From: Aquimarina algicola
GTDB taxonomy: Bacteria > Bacteroidota > Bacteroidia > Flavobacteriales > Flavobacteriaceae
Length of the DNA stretch: 64,000 nucleotides
Reading direction: 5' to 3'
Assembly (NCBI RefSeq): GCF_006443095.1
Contig: NZ_VFWZ01000003.1
Coordinates: 613,691-677,690 of the forward strand
Below are positions 35,888 to 45,146 of this stretch, one piece after another. Made by a program: the position numbers and the translations under genes. Position 1 is the first letter of the stretch. Every line of letters starts with the position of its first letter. The notes under the pieces are model-generated. The model ran no database searches, was not told the DNA's origin, and saw nothing but the letters and a program-made list of their open reading frames with translations.

Positions 35888-36367
35888 TTATCCCAATTGC
35901 TTTCTTAAAAACCTAACCCAAAAATTCCATTTCGTCGATTTTTGATGTTCAATAAAGTTATTTTCTAGCTTATCAAATCCATCTTCAATCAATGCATTGT
36001 GCAAAGATTTAATTCCTAAAATCCAGAGTAAAGTTCCTTTTCCACGTGTATGCATATCTATAGTATGCTTGATTTCAGTTTTTTCTTTGGTCAATTCTGT
36101 CAGTTCAAACTTGTGAATTCCATTGAAACCATGTGGTTTTAAAAATCTAAACTCGATTATTTCACTCGGATTATATCTCTCAATACAATATTTTATTGGT
36201 CCATGTCCTCCTTTCGACCCAATTTTTATTCCGTCTTGAAACTTCATTGTGGGCCATTTTTCTTTTGGCCATATTTTATCATCATCAGTAGCTAAAGTTT
36301 CTAGAAGTTCTGTTATTCTACTTCTCGGTTGATTTAATACTCGTTTATGAATATTGATGACTTTCAT
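35888..36367 (-). CDS. SRPBCC-family protein
   Basis: 159 residues with a START/Bet v1-like pattern: an N-terminal strand and helix (INIHKRVLNQPRSRITELLE), central strands (SEIIEFRFLKPHGFNGIHKF, TEIKHTIDMHTRG) and the long C-terminal helix (NALIEDGFDKLENNFIEHQK). These proteins bind hydrophobic ligands in a deep cavity; ligand unknown. Confidence 0.8.
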   Translation of the reverse strand: MKVINIHKRVLNQPRSRITELLETLATDDDKIWPKEKWPTMKFQDGIKIGSKGGHGPIKYCIERYNPSEIIEFRFLKPHGFNGIHKFELTELTKEKTEIKHTIDMHTRGKGTLLWILGIKSLHNALIEDGFDKLENNFIEHQKSTKWNFWVRFLRKQLG

Positions 36368-36417
36368 TTTTTATTCAGAGCTTTATTTAGACATGTTGCG
36401 GTGTCTTTTTTATTCTT

Positions 36418-36927
36418 TCACGGAAATTTTAGTCCAAGTTCATTTACATCTTTGTCGATTTTTACCCATTCAATACTGTCGTGAATGTCTTTTCCAACGG
36501 GGCTAACAATCATAAATAGGTCTGTCAAATAAATCACTTCTACAGTTCTCTTATTATATCCTAAAGTTCCGACATCTTGCATCTGAAATTCAACTTTTTT
36601 AAAGTTCAAATGTTTATTTTGATAAATTATCTTTTGAGTTTTCCAGGCAGACGTAGAAAGTATAATTTCTAAAGGTCCTAGTATGAAAACCCCAAGCAAT
36701 ATCAATGTCGGAATTACAGAACCAATAATTTTCCATTTCCTTGATTTCAAAGCCCACAGATTCCACAATAGGGTTATTGGTGTCAAAACTAGTATTCCTA
36801 AATAGGTAAATGACTTTATTACCTGACTTTTAATCTCAAATGAGGTTAGCTCATCAAGAAGAAAAAGTAGAATTGTGAGGATGAAAATTCCATTTAAAAG
36901 TTTTGATACAATATTCTTGATTACCAT
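36418..36927 (-). CDS. Hypothetical membrane protein
   Basis: 169 residues: three membrane helices in the first 100 residues (IFILTILLFLLDEL, FTYLGILVLTPITLLWNLW, IIGSVIPTLILLGVFIL) followed by a soluble domain (QMQDVGTLGYNKRTVEVIYL, MIVSPVGKDIHDSIEWVKID) expected outside the membrane. No family recognised. Confidence 0.72.
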   Translation of the reverse strand: MVIKNIVSKLLNGIFILTILLFLLDELTSFEIKSQVIKSFTYLGILVLTPITLLWNLWALKSRKWKIIGSVIPTLILLGVFILGPLEIILSTSAWKTQKIIYQNKHLNFKKVEFQMQDVGTLGYNKRTVEVIYLTDLFMIVSPVGKDIHDSIEWVKIDKDVNELGLKFP

Positions 36928-37073
36928 CTCTTAAAGGTATGTCTCGTGTATGAGTAGTAGCTGATTTCTATTCAAAAACCTTTCGGTTTTGCTCGAACCA
37001 TTATTATATTTTGTCTTTCGTTTTTTCATTTAAACCGCTATTACTAGTAGGGCTCATTGTCGATAATCGTTTT

Positions 37074-37682
37074 TTAATATTTCCATTTTTCTATAATATC
37101 TTCTCCAAACATCTCATCTAAAATTTCTTCGCACCATTCTTCTACTTTTTCTTGTCCGATTTCTTGATTGAATAAATCTATTTGACAAGAAATCAGACAA
37201 CCTTTTATGTAGTCACTTGCATCATCAAATAATTTTGTCAGGAAAGGCTGAGTATCGTGATCGAAATAATAAATTTCTTTAGTTTCACAATGAAAACAAA
37301 ACATATTTCCATTCCCTAAATAGTCACTAAAAGACACTAAAAAGGGTAAATACTTTTTGTCTTCATCTGAAAAATCTGGTCCATATTCAGGTTGGTCTTT
37401 CCAGATGTCTTTTATCCATCCAATTTCGGTAAAATTTTGAAGCTGCTCCCCAATATTGGCAATTCCAAATTTTTGATAAAATAATTTTAAACTATCTGGC
37501 AAAGTAGTTCCTAATCTCTTTTCTAATTCAGATAGCTGCTCTACCGAAATTGATTTAGATAGTTCATTCCCCCAGTTATCGGCAAACTCTGTTATAATAT
37601 ACTTCGTCTTATCTAACCAATTTTCATCTCCAATTTTTCCAAATGGAATAATAATATCTGATTTTGATTTAATGTCTATCAT
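37074..37682 (-). CDS. SMI1/KNR4-family protein
   Basis: 202 residues. The SMI1/KNR4 (SUKH) core is clear: SVEQLSELEKRLGTTLPDSL followed by KLFYQKFGIANIGEQ, then IGWIKDIW, LPFLVSFSDYLGNGNMFCFH and the DHDTQPF strand. SUKH proteins often act as immunity proteins that neutralise polymorphic toxins. No toxin gene lies next to it, so this is an orphan immunity candidate. Repeat B1 is just upstream. Confidence 0.88.
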   Translation of the reverse strand: MIDIKSKSDIIIPFGKIGDENWLDKTKYIITEFADNWGNELSKSISVEQLSELEKRLGTTLPDSLKLFYQKFGIANIGEQLQNFTEIGWIKDIWKDQPEYGPDFSDEDKKYLPFLVSFSDYLGNGNMFCFHCETKEIYYFDHDTQPFLTKLFDDASDYIKGCLISCQIDLFNQEIGQEKVEEWCEEILDEMFGEDIIEKWKY

Positions 37683-37695
37683 TCTATCAAATTAT

Positions 37696-37830
37696 TGTCA
37701 ACATATATACCTAAGTTCAATCACACATTTGTAGATATTTACAATCATATATATTTAATTATAAACCCCTGTATTGTTGTATAAAGTTAATTGTATTGTC
37801 AAAGAATCAATAATCTTTTGTTTGGTTTTT
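37696..37830. repeat. Intergenic repeat family B, copy 1
   Basis: Shares ACATTTGTA...TTTACAAT, GTATTGTTGTATAAA and the exact AATCTTTTGTTTGGTT (37812-37827) with copies 2 and 3, over roughly 130 bp. The interior is an imperfect palindrome. It lies between the SMI1 gene and the DUF2931 gene. Confidence 0.8.
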
Positions 37831-37840
37831 TTAAAATGCT

Positions 37841-38848
37841 TTATTCTTCTACTTTTAATTTAATTTTACTCGTACTGGTAACAAAAGTTTTAATTCTATC
37901 ATTGAGACCTTTTCTAATTACAAATACTAGAGTATCGCCGATAGCCAGATTATTTTTCTCTGTTTTGAATTTGGCAATATACTTTTCTGATAGCGAATAT
38001 GATTTTCTATCTTTTAGTTCACTTTTATTAATATCTATATGTTTTGGAACTCCTGTATAAACTAAATGTTTTGCCGTGTTATTTGCTATATACCGATCAG
38101 ATTCTTGATTAAAAAAAACTAAATCAGTAGAGGTCACTTCATCAGGAAAACCAATGATTTTTATATAATACTGATACTTTTCTGAGAGGGTTTTCCATTT
38201 TTCTATCTCTGCAGGAATATTATTTTTTATGATACTATCGGTTTTTTTGCTTCTTGAATCAAAACCTTCTGGTAAAGCATTTAATAGTTCTTGCCCAGAT
38301 GCATTCCAATTATAACTATCATACTCTTTTGCTTGATATCTAGCAATCTCTTTTTGAAAAAAATAACTCCCCGATATCCAAACTGTCACCATTCCACCCG
38401 GAGCAATCCCAACTCCAAAATTGTATCCATAAACAGGTGATTTGTTATATTTTTGAAATTTTTCCATTCTAGTTTTTTCTAGTTTAAAAAAACTATCTAT
38501 TTTTTTGTGAGGGAGCTCAAAAGAGCCTTTATATATTTTGCGTTCGCGAAGTGAAATCCAATGAGTGGATATAGTATATGGTAGTGGAAAAGATTCAAAC
38601 TCATACCCAGAGGTAAATCCCCAATAGGCATTATCTTCTTTATAGTCCTCAGAAACAGTTATAGATTGTATTTCATTTTCGGAAATAAGTTCAAACTTAC
38701 CCATAATAGGATGTTCTTCTGCTACACTAACAGAAAATGAATAGTTTTTGCGTGCATAGGTTTGATATGTAAGCATTCTCCATATATGCAGTCCTATAAG
38801 AATTATAGTAATGATTAAAAAAGTTAAAGTAAGCTTGTGTATTCTCAT
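37841..38848 (-). CDS. DUF2931-family protein
   Basis: 335 residues from the ATG at 38848 (MRIHKLTLTFLIITIILI), which gives a clean N-terminal membrane anchor and follows the upstream gene's stop by 2 bp; the ORF's earlier Met adds 29 unlikely codons. The DUF2931 blocks are YWGFTSGYEFESFPLPYTI, THWISLRERKIYKGSFELP and the YNFGVGIAPGGMVTVWISG strand. Family function is not established; members occur near interbacterial toxin loci. Confidence 0.88.
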   Translation of the reverse strand: MRIHKLTLTFLIITIILIGLHIWRMLTYQTYARKNYSFSVSVAEEHPIMGKFELISENEIQSITVSEDYKEDNAYWGFTSGYEFESFPLPYTISTHWISLRERKIYKGSFELPHKKIDSFFKLEKTRMEKFQKYNKSPVYGYNFGVGIAPGGMVTVWISGSYFFQKEIARYQAKEYDSYNWNASGQELLNALPEGFDSRSKKTDSIIKNNIPAEIEKWKTLSEKYQYYIKIIGFPDEVTSTDLVFFNQESDRYIANNTAKHLVYTGVPKHIDINKSELKDRKSYSLSEKYIAKFKTEKNNLAIGDTLVFVIRKGLNDRIKTFVTSTSKIKLKVEE

Positions 38849-38850
38849 AT

Positions 38851-39147
38851 CTAATTCTTGAAAGCACTTGCAAGGGCCATAAAATAAGCTAATAGTGCTA
38901 TTGCTATCAATGTAATTATTACGGCGATAATGCAAAGAATTTTATATATCTTTTTATTTTTAGAAGTATCAAAATATGCTATAAATCCCAACTGAATTGC
39001 AGTTACAACCCAAAATATAACAAAATAGTACAATCTCTCGTTTTCACCATCATTTACTTCTAGTAAGAAAGAAAAAAGTAATATTGTATTTATAATAGCT
39101 ATTACCAATGTTAGAGAGCTATTAAATTTTGGTTTGGTTTTAATCAT
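38851..39147 (-). CDS. Small membrane protein in operon with DUF2931
   Basis: 98 residues, three membrane helices (LVIAIINTILLFSFLLEV, YYFVIFWVVTAIQLGFIAYF, ILCIIAVIITLIAIALLAY). Its stop is 2 bp before the DUF2931 start, so the two are translated from one message. Family unknown. Confidence 0.75.
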   Translation of the reverse strand: MIKTKPKFNSSLTLVIAIINTILLFSFLLEVNDGENERLYYFVIFWVVTAIQLGFIAYFDTSKNKKIYKILCIIAVIITLIAIALLAYFMALASAFKN

Positions 39148-39284
39148 ATTACAAAAAATATATTATCCTTCTTTTTTATTGTTCTCTCTTAATCCTTTAA
39201 AGTTTTATGCAATATAGTAATAGTCTGTATCATTCAAATAAAATAGAACAACCTAGTGAGCAATGAGTCTCAAAAACAATAGAT

Positions 39285-39410
39285 AAACGCCTCTACTCAA
39301 TTACACATTTGTGTATGTTTACAATTATCGATATTTGAGTATAGACGCTTGTATTATCATATAAAATAGTTGTACTCTCAAAAAACCAATAATCTTTTGT
39401 TTGGTTCTTT
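39285..39410. repeat. Intergenic repeat family B, copy 2
   Basis: TACACATTTGTGTATGTTTA and AATCTTTTGTTTGGTT (39391-39406) match copies 1 and 3. Here the palindrome is clearest: GATAAACGCCTCTACTCAA against TTGAGTATAGACGCTTGTAT further on. It lies in the 413-bp gap before the second beta-lactamase-like gene, which also holds the small hairpin TAAATC-TTTTT-GATTTA at 39480-39496. No gene is seen in that gap. Confidence 0.8.
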
Positions 39411-39560
39411 ATAGGTCTCTGTATTTTAGTGGTTTTTATTTTCTTATTGATTTGCTTGAGCTAAACCTATGTCTGAGTATAAATCTTTTTGATTTAAGGT
39501 TTGTATGCTAAGCACAAGGTTTGATATGAGCAAAATGTCTTGGATTTATAACTATTTCGT

Positions 39561-40604
39561 CTATTCTTTATAGACATTGTTGGGTGTTTGTGTTTTTATT
39601 AATTTCATTATTTCGATATGCACTTTGAATGTTTGTTTGAAATCATCTAAATGACTAGCTGTGTTTTGCAAAACAATTAAGTTCATATTCGTTTGAGGAT
39701 AGTGGTAACAAGCAGAAGCAAAACCTGGTGCGTACCCTAAAGCGCCTATTTGAATATTTTGTTCTCTTTCTTTAAAAAGTAAGCCATATCCATACTCTAC
39801 TGTCTCAAAAATTGGATGAATTCTTGTAGCGAATCTTGTTGACATTAGTTCTAAAGTCTTTTTCGAAACCAATTGCCCTGAGTATAATTTTTCATTCCAC
39901 TTTTTTAGGTCTATTGCATTTGAGATAAATCCACCTGCCGGAACAAAATTGTCTAAACTATTGGTTGCAAATACTAAAACTCTATTTTCGTTTTCTTCAT
40001 AACCTTTTACAAGTTGCTTATACTTTTTACTGTTTGGATGAAATGTATTATCAAATCCGTATTCATGAAAAAAATCAGTTGATAAGCTTTCAAATGTTTG
40101 ACTTGTAATTTTTTGAAGAATTTGTGCAAGTAATTCATAACCCAATTGTGAGTAATGAAATTTGGAACCTTGTTCGAATTCTAATGGTTTGTTTACATCA
40201 ACAATCCCGTGTGTATGAGTTAACAGTTGGTGAATTGTCACTTTTTTTGCCCAAGGTTGAATAATTTGTGTCAAATATTGATCAATCGTATCATCAAGAT
40301 TAATTTTACCTTTTTCGTACTCTCGCAAAATCAGCACAGCTGTAATCTGTTTGCTTATTGATCCTATTACAAATTGGTCTTTTAGATTCAATGTGGTTTC
40401 ATTTTCTAAATCCGAAAACCCTATTGCTTTTGAATAAACAGTAGTTGAATCGGAAGAAATTAAAATCACACCATTGAATTTTTGTTTTTTTAGAATTGAA
40501 TCAATCTGTGATGATAAATCGAGGGAGTAATCTTTTTTTTTCTGCTTGTTTGTTTGACAAGAGATTAAAAGGGATAAGGTTAAGATTAGAAAGCTAAATT
40601 TCAT
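39561..40604 (-). CDS. Class C beta-lactamase-like serine hydrolase
   Basis: 347 residues with a lipobox (LSLLISCQ). Motifs: S-x-x-K in VIGSISKQITAVL, Y-x-x in FHYSQLGYELLAQ (Y-S-Q instead of the usual Y-x-N), and a late G-A-L-G-Y in place of H-x-G. The replaced residues suggest a changed or lost activity compared with the hydrolase at 24012. Periplasmic lipoprotein expected. Confidence 0.88.
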   Translation of the reverse strand: MKFSFLILTLSLLISCQTNKQKKKDYSLDLSSQIDSILKKQKFNGVILISSDSTTVYSKAIGFSDLENETTLNLKDQFVIGSISKQITAVLILREYEKGKINLDDTIDQYLTQIIQPWAKKVTIHQLLTHTHGIVDVNKPLEFEQGSKFHYSQLGYELLAQILQKITSQTFESLSTDFFHEYGFDNTFHPNSKKYKQLVKGYEENENRVLVFATNSLDNFVPAGGFISNAIDLKKWNEKLYSGQLVSKKTLELMSTRFATRIHPIFETVEYGYGLLFKEREQNIQIGALGYAPGFASACYHYPQTNMNLIVLQNTASHLDDFKQTFKVHIEIMKLIKTQTPNNVYKE

Positions 40605-40631
40605 TAAATGCTAAGTTTTTCAAATGACGCC

Positions 40632-40771
40632 CAACAACAATATATGTACCTAAATTCAATTATACATTTGTACATGTTTACAATTATGCATACTTAATTC
40701 TAAACACCACTGTTGTTGTATAAAAGTAGGTGTATTCTCAAAAAAATCAACAATCTTTTGTTTGGTTTTTC
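40632..40771. repeat. Intergenic repeat family B, copy 3
   Basis: CAACAACA (40632-40639) pairs with TGTTGTTG (40711-40718) around an interior shared with copies 1 and 2 (ACATTTGTACATGTTTACAA), and the tail ends in the same AATCTTTTGTTTGGTT (40752-40767). It lies upstream of the hydrolase start at 40604. Confidence 0.8.
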
Positions 40772-40887
40772 TTTCTTTTTTAAACCTTAACAAAGGTATA
40801 AAACTGAATATCAACACATAAAAGAATAGCTTCGTTAAAGATCAACCATTAAGGGTTGTAGCATAAAAGTACCTAGTTGCGTTGTGG

Positions 40888-41520
40888 TTATTGTTTTGTA
40901 AAAGCTAATTTGATGCCTAAAGCAATAAATATCCCTCCTGTTATCTTGTCTAACCACTTCTTTATCTTATAATTTTTTCTAATCGTATTAGACAACCTAG
41001 ATGAGAACATTGCTAATGCCAAGCACCAAATTGTTCCGGTTGTAACAAAAGTTAAACCCAGAATTAAAAAAGGAAGAAAACTTTGTGAATAGTCGGGATT
41101 GATAAATTGAGGTAAAAAAGCAAGGAAGAACAAAGCCACTTTTGGATTTAATACATTTGTTAGGATTCCTGAAACATATATTTTTCTATAATTAACTTGT
41201 AGGCTATTATTTTGTAGTTCAAAATTTGGGTCTGGTTTTGTAGTTAGCATTTTAATTCCCAGGTAAATTAGATAAGCGGCTCCTACATATTTTACAATTT
41301 CAAACGCTAATGCAGATTTAGCCAAAATTATAGAAAGCCCCAATGCTGCAAAAAGGCAATGAATAAGTGCTCCTGTTGCAATTCCTAAGGCAGATAATGT
41401 TCCTGCTTTTTTTCCTTGAGATATACTTCTTCCAAGAATATACATTGTATCTGCCCCGGGTGTTAGGTTTAAAACTATTCCCGCTAGGATAAATGCTTCA
41501 AAATTGGTTATTCCAAACAT
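40888..41520 (-). CDS. LysE/RhtB-family amino-acid exporter
   Basis: 210 residues, six membrane helices. The family signature LTPGADTMYILGRSISQGKK lies near residue 20, followed by GIATGALIHCLFAALGLSII and the NVLNPKVALFFLAFLPQFI block. It should export amino acids or their analogues by proton exchange. It is divergent from an Lrp/AsnC regulator 125 bp away, the classic arrangement for substrate-induced LysE exporters. Confidence 0.93.
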   Translation of the reverse strand: MFGITNFEAFILAGIVLNLTPGADTMYILGRSISQGKKAGTLSALGIATGALIHCLFAALGLSIILAKSALAFEIVKYVGAAYLIYLGIKMLTTKPDPNFELQNNSLQVNYRKIYVSGILTNVLNPKVALFFLAFLPQFINPDYSQSFLPFLILGLTFVTTGTIWCLALAMFSSRLSNTIRKNYKIKKWLDKITGGIFIALGIKLAFTKQ

Positions 41521-41645
41521 AATTTTTAATTTTTATTTTATGATATGAAATTATGCTAAAAAATATGTCTACTCAAATGGATTCAACTGTTAAAGTCGGT
41601 ATTTTAGCAAAAAACAATGGTTAATTTTAATAAAAACAATTGATT

Positions 41646-42107
41646 ATGGTTAAAGATGATTTTGATTGGAAAATAATAGACTTACTTCAAAAAAACTCGC
41701 GATTTTCTTTTGCTCAGATCAGTCGTGAAATCGGGTTATCTCCATCGGCCGTTGCAGAACGAATTCAGCGTCTTGAAGATGAAAATGTTATTAAAAAGCA
41801 TATTAGCATAATAGACCCTAAAAAAGTGGGGTATTCATTAAAGGCATATATTACCTTTAGTATTAAAGATTTTCAGAAATATGAAAGGTTTTTAGAATCT
41901 ATCGAAGAATTTCCGGAAATAATTGATTGTTCTAGAGTTACAGGAAATGATTGTTTAATCATGAAAGTTGTCCTGGTAGATAACACTCATCTAGAGAATT
42001 TAGTAAATCGCTTATCTGTCTACGGAAGCCCCTCTACATCTGTTGTATTATCAGATATCCTAACTAATGCTTCACTAAAATTTCCAAGATTTGATATTAA
42101 CATTTGA
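41646..42107 (+). CDS. Lrp/AsnC-family regulator
   Basis: 153 residues from the ATG at 41646, preferred over a TTG two codons upstream. An N-terminal helix-turn-helix (DWKIIDLLQKNSRFSFAQIS, GLSPSAVAERIQRLEDENVI) and a C-terminal RAM domain (KAYITFSIKDFQKYERFLES, VTGNDCLIMKVVLVDNTHLE) that binds amino acids and drives oligomerisation. It is divergent from the LysE exporter and likely regulates it. Confidence 0.95.
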   Translation: MVKDDFDWKIIDLLQKNSRFSFAQISREIGLSPSAVAERIQRLEDENVIKKHISIIDPKKVGYSLKAYITFSIKDFQKYERFLESIEEFPEIIDCSRVTGNDCLIMKVVLVDNTHLENLVNRLSVYGSPSTSVVLSDILTNASLKFPRFDINI

Positions 42108-42189
42108 ACGTTTTAATATCATTTATCCCTTATTAGTATAAGTTTTTTAGTTTAGGGTTTGTTTGCTATGCTTTATACACGGTATTTTT

Positions 42190-42651
42190 CTAATCATTTA
42201 GTTTTGTAAATATTATGGTATGATCAGACTTTGAAATCGAAAAAATTAATTCTTTTGATTTTCTATATTCTGTCGGTTTATTCCATTCACCATGATATGT
42301 AACAGAATCAACAGAAATCGCTATCTTATTTTTATCAATAAATTTACACTTCCCAACCACGGTAGTAAAATAGTCATTACCGCAAGGAGCCACATACTGG
42401 CTAGTGTAGCTTTCTTTGTTTGAAAAAGCGGTCAGATTTCCTGCAAATTTTCTTTGAGTATACTTTGTCAAAGTATACTTCTTAACCTTATCGTTTAACC
42501 CTAAGATTTTGTCTGTTATCCAGATTTCATTTTCAAGTTCAGTTTTATAACTGTTCTCCGAACTTTTCATTTCTTGTCCTCTTACACATAAACTAAAAAA
42601 CAAAATTGTAAAAATCGGTATACTCTGTTTTAATACTATTTTTTTAATCAT
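42190..42651 (-). CDS. Exported hypothetical protein
   Basis: 153 residues from the ATG at 42651 (MIKKIVLKQSIPIFTILFF, signal ending LCVRGQ); an upstream Met at 42681 would put ten extra residues before the signal. The mature part is a small beta-barrel-like domain (DYFTTVVGKCKFIDKNKIAI, SVDSVTYHGEWNKPTEYRKS, ELIFSISKSDHTIIFTKLN) with one Cys pair. Family unknown. Confidence 0.7.
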   Translation of the reverse strand: MIKKIVLKQSIPIFTILFFSLCVRGQEMKSSENSYKTELENEIWITDKILGLNDKVKKYTLTKYTQRKFAGNLTAFSNKESYTSQYVAPCGNDYFTTVVGKCKFIDKNKIAISVDSVTYHGEWNKPTEYRKSKELIFSISKSDHTIIFTKLND

Positions 42652-42705
42652 AATACTTTGTTTAAAAGCACTCAAGGTCATATATAATATGATGAGCTAA
42701 TGTTG

Positions 42706-43341
42706 TTAGCCACTAGTTTTTTTCTTTAGCTTTCTAATCCAATATGCAATAAAAAATCCACCTACTATCCCAGGAATAAACCAACCATACATACCCGGAA
42801 AAAACTCATTGACGACCACAAAAGCTGTTGTAGCAGAAATATAGGCTCCAATCATTTTCCCCAAGTGTAGTTTTAACCAACTATTTTTTAATTTTTCAGG
42901 ATTTTTATACAAACTCAAATCCCATACAGAGAATACAATTCCTACCAAGGCGAACACACAAAGAATGATATGTATGCTTTTTGAAATAACAATTGGTAAG
43001 AAAATCATTAACATTCCTGTTATGATCATCACTATCGAAATCCATCTATCAATTTTGAGATTGGAATTCTTGTGTTTGTATTTTAACGCACGTTTTCCTG
43101 TCAAAATAAAATACATGCTAAAGATTCCTACGGCGAATAGAAACGGATTTTCGTGATTTGGCATAAGGGCAACGACCATTGCAGTAATTGCAGAAATCAG
43201 CATGGAATAATAAAATAAAAGTCCTGATTTTTTATGAACCTTACGTCCTTTTTTTGCAATCATAGAAACAAGTCCGGCTAAAAGTGCAATTCCGCCAAAT
43301 CCTGCGTGAAGTAGTATCAAAATTTCAATCGTTTTTTCCAT
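42706..43341 (-). CDS. DUF2306-like membrane protein
   Basis: 211 residues, about seven membrane helices. The start GFGGIALLAGLVSMIAKKGR followed by KVHKKSGLLFYYSMLISAIT is typical of DUF2306-like proteins. Inner membrane, function unknown. Stand-alone gene. Confidence 0.75.
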   Translation of the reverse strand: MEKTIEILILLHAGFGGIALLAGLVSMIAKKGRKVHKKSGLLFYYSMLISAITAMVVALMPNHENPFLFAVGIFSMYFILTGKRALKYKHKNSNLKIDRWISIVMIITGMLMIFLPIVISKSIHIILCVFALVGIVFSVWDLSLYKNPEKLKNSWLKLHLGKMIGAYISATTAFVVVNEFFPGMYGWFIPGIVGGFFIAYWIRKLKKKTSG

Positions 43342-43483
43342 TATTTTTTATGTTTACTTTACGATTTTCAAATTCTGATATTTTTTTTATTAAATATTTT
43401 TTTTTGGTCTGAACTGTTGATTCATTGAGATGTATTGTTAGATTGCTGCTAACAGTCATATTAGTAATTGTATAAAAATAAAT

Positions 43484-44035
43484 TTACTTTTTATTAGTTT
43501 TTGGATAGTCTTCATTCGTCAATTTATATATCATTTTGTCGGATGAGACTTTCCAATTTCCATTTTTTTCTCGGTACGAATAATACTGCTCGATATGTCC
43601 CTCTTTATTAATCTTATAGGTACTACGTACTTTATCAAAACGTGAGTGATCTAGAAGTTCTTCCTCATGATACCAGCTATTTTTATCGATAATTGCAGAA
43701 GGCCCCATACTCATATAATTTGTACTGGTGAGATAAAAGTGGTTAAGCCTATCTTTATGAGAATAGATATACAATACAGCATCACTACTCCCATCTGTAT
43801 ATGCGTGCTTTACTCTAATCGCACTTTTAGCAAGATCCCATTCATATTCGCGAATGTCAATTTTGGAATCTTTATAAATGTTAACTGGTGTTCCTTTGAA
43901 GCGTTTACCTATTAGGCTTACTATAGGTCCAAAATCAGTTGGTTTCATTTCAGTTTCTTGTGCTTTGGTCTGGATTGTCGTTAATACAAAACAACATACT
44001 AAAATTAATAGCGGTAAGGATTGTATTTTTTTCAT
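43484..44035 (-). CDS. Exported hypothetical protein
   Basis: 183 residues, signal peptide ending TIQTKAQE. The mature part is an alpha/beta domain with repeated aromatic strands (IDIREYEWDLAKSAIRVKHA, LYIYSHKDRLNHFYLTSTNY, KEGHIEQYYSYREKNGNWKV), reminiscent of lipocalin-like or THAP4-type barrels. Family not assigned. Confidence 0.7.
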   Translation of the reverse strand: MKKIQSLPLLILVCCFVLTTIQTKAQETEMKPTDFGPIVSLIGKRFKGTPVNIYKDSKIDIREYEWDLAKSAIRVKHAYTDGSSDAVLYIYSHKDRLNHFYLTSTNYMSMGPSAIIDKNSWYHEEELLDHSRFDKVRSTYKINKEGHIEQYYSYREKNGNWKVSSDKMIYKLTNEDYPKTNKK

Positions 44036-44230
44036 TGAAGCTTATTTTTACAGGTTTTTAAATATTTTGTAACAGTCTCTTATATCGTATTTTCAAAAAG
44101 GTCAGTAATCAATATCTCTTTAAAATTCTCAAATGAATGATTTCTTGTTAGCATCTTCAATTCATTTCTGACAACGTTTAATGTAAAATACGTTTTAATA
44201 CATTTTTTACACAATATTACATTGTTGGAC

Positions 44231-45100
44231 TTATTTTTTTAAAACCAACTTTCCGTCAATATAAGTGTAGGTCGTTCCTTTATTTTTAATTTCGACATCC
44301 TCTGTACCGGGTTCTAATAATAAAGTAGCTGAATTGAAAGAGAAAATAATTTCATCGGCAACTTCATGTATTTTTATAATGTCAATTAAACATTTTTCTT
44401 CACTAGTGGATTCAATATCTAACAGCCCAATGTGTTTTATTTTTCCATTTTCGTATATGAATACTTCTCCTCCAAAACAATATTCAAAAGCTAATTGACA
44501 AATAATAATAACTTTCTCTGATTTATTATTTTTATAAAAATGAGGTTCAAATGAGTATGCTTCTCCAAACCCCTGTGATTGATATATTATTTTATCTTGA
44601 GCATTTAACATTAAAATTCTATGTCCATAATCATCCTCAGTATCAGGCAGTACTATTTTTCCGTCTTTGGGTTCATAATATCCATTAATTATTTTAAATG
44701 AATCCAACCGATACATATTGTTGATACTAAAAGAACCTAATTGAAAATCAAGGATTGGATCGGGTTTAAACTCAAAATAATTTAGTTTCTTTTTTAAAAC
44801 TTTGGGGGTCAAAAAGCTATTAAAGACATAGCCTGCTATTTTATTTGAATGTATATCATATGCGGTTATATAATACCATTCTCCTTTGATGGTTGTTCCC
44901 TCATCGATAATTTCATCAAAGCGGTTGGTATTACTATAGTCGACTATTTTTTCTGCAAAAGGAAGTTTACCTATACGTTTAGAATTTTTACTTGGTTGAC
45001 TTCTTACTATTAATCCATTTGCAGCAGATACATATAGACCTTCTTGTCCGAGAAGAAAATTAAAATGGAAAAATATTAACATGAATAGGAGTTGCTTCAT
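44231..45100 (-). CDS. Exported SH3-domain protein, second member
   Basis: 289 residues, signal peptide ending FHFNFLLGQ. SH3 domain at residues ~22-105 (VSAANGLIVRSQPSKNSKRI, GKLPFAEKIVDYSNTN, GYVFNSFLTPK), aligned with that of the protein at 30286 (ENGLFLRQEP...GKKIGKLYF...GYVFDGYL). The C-terminal domain differs (DSFKIINGYYEPKDGKIVLP, KVIIICQLAFEYCFGGEVFI). Probably a periplasmic binding protein. Confidence 0.85.
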   Translation of the reverse strand: MKQLLFMLIFFHFNFLLGQEGLYVSAANGLIVRSQPSKNSKRIGKLPFAEKIVDYSNTNRFDEIIDEGTTIKGEWYYITAYDIHSNKIAGYVFNSFLTPKVLKKKLNYFEFKPDPILDFQLGSFSINNMYRLDSFKIINGYYEPKDGKIVLPDTEDDYGHRILMLNAQDKIIYQSQGFGEAYSFEPHFYKNNKSEKVIIICQLAFEYCFGGEVFIYENGKIKHIGLLDIESTSEEKCLIDIIKIHEVADEIIFSFNSATLLLEPGTEDVEIKNKGTTYTYIDGKLVLKK

Positions 45101-45146
45101 AAATACTGACTACGATCTTAGTTAAGAGTCTTTGTGTGAGTTAACA

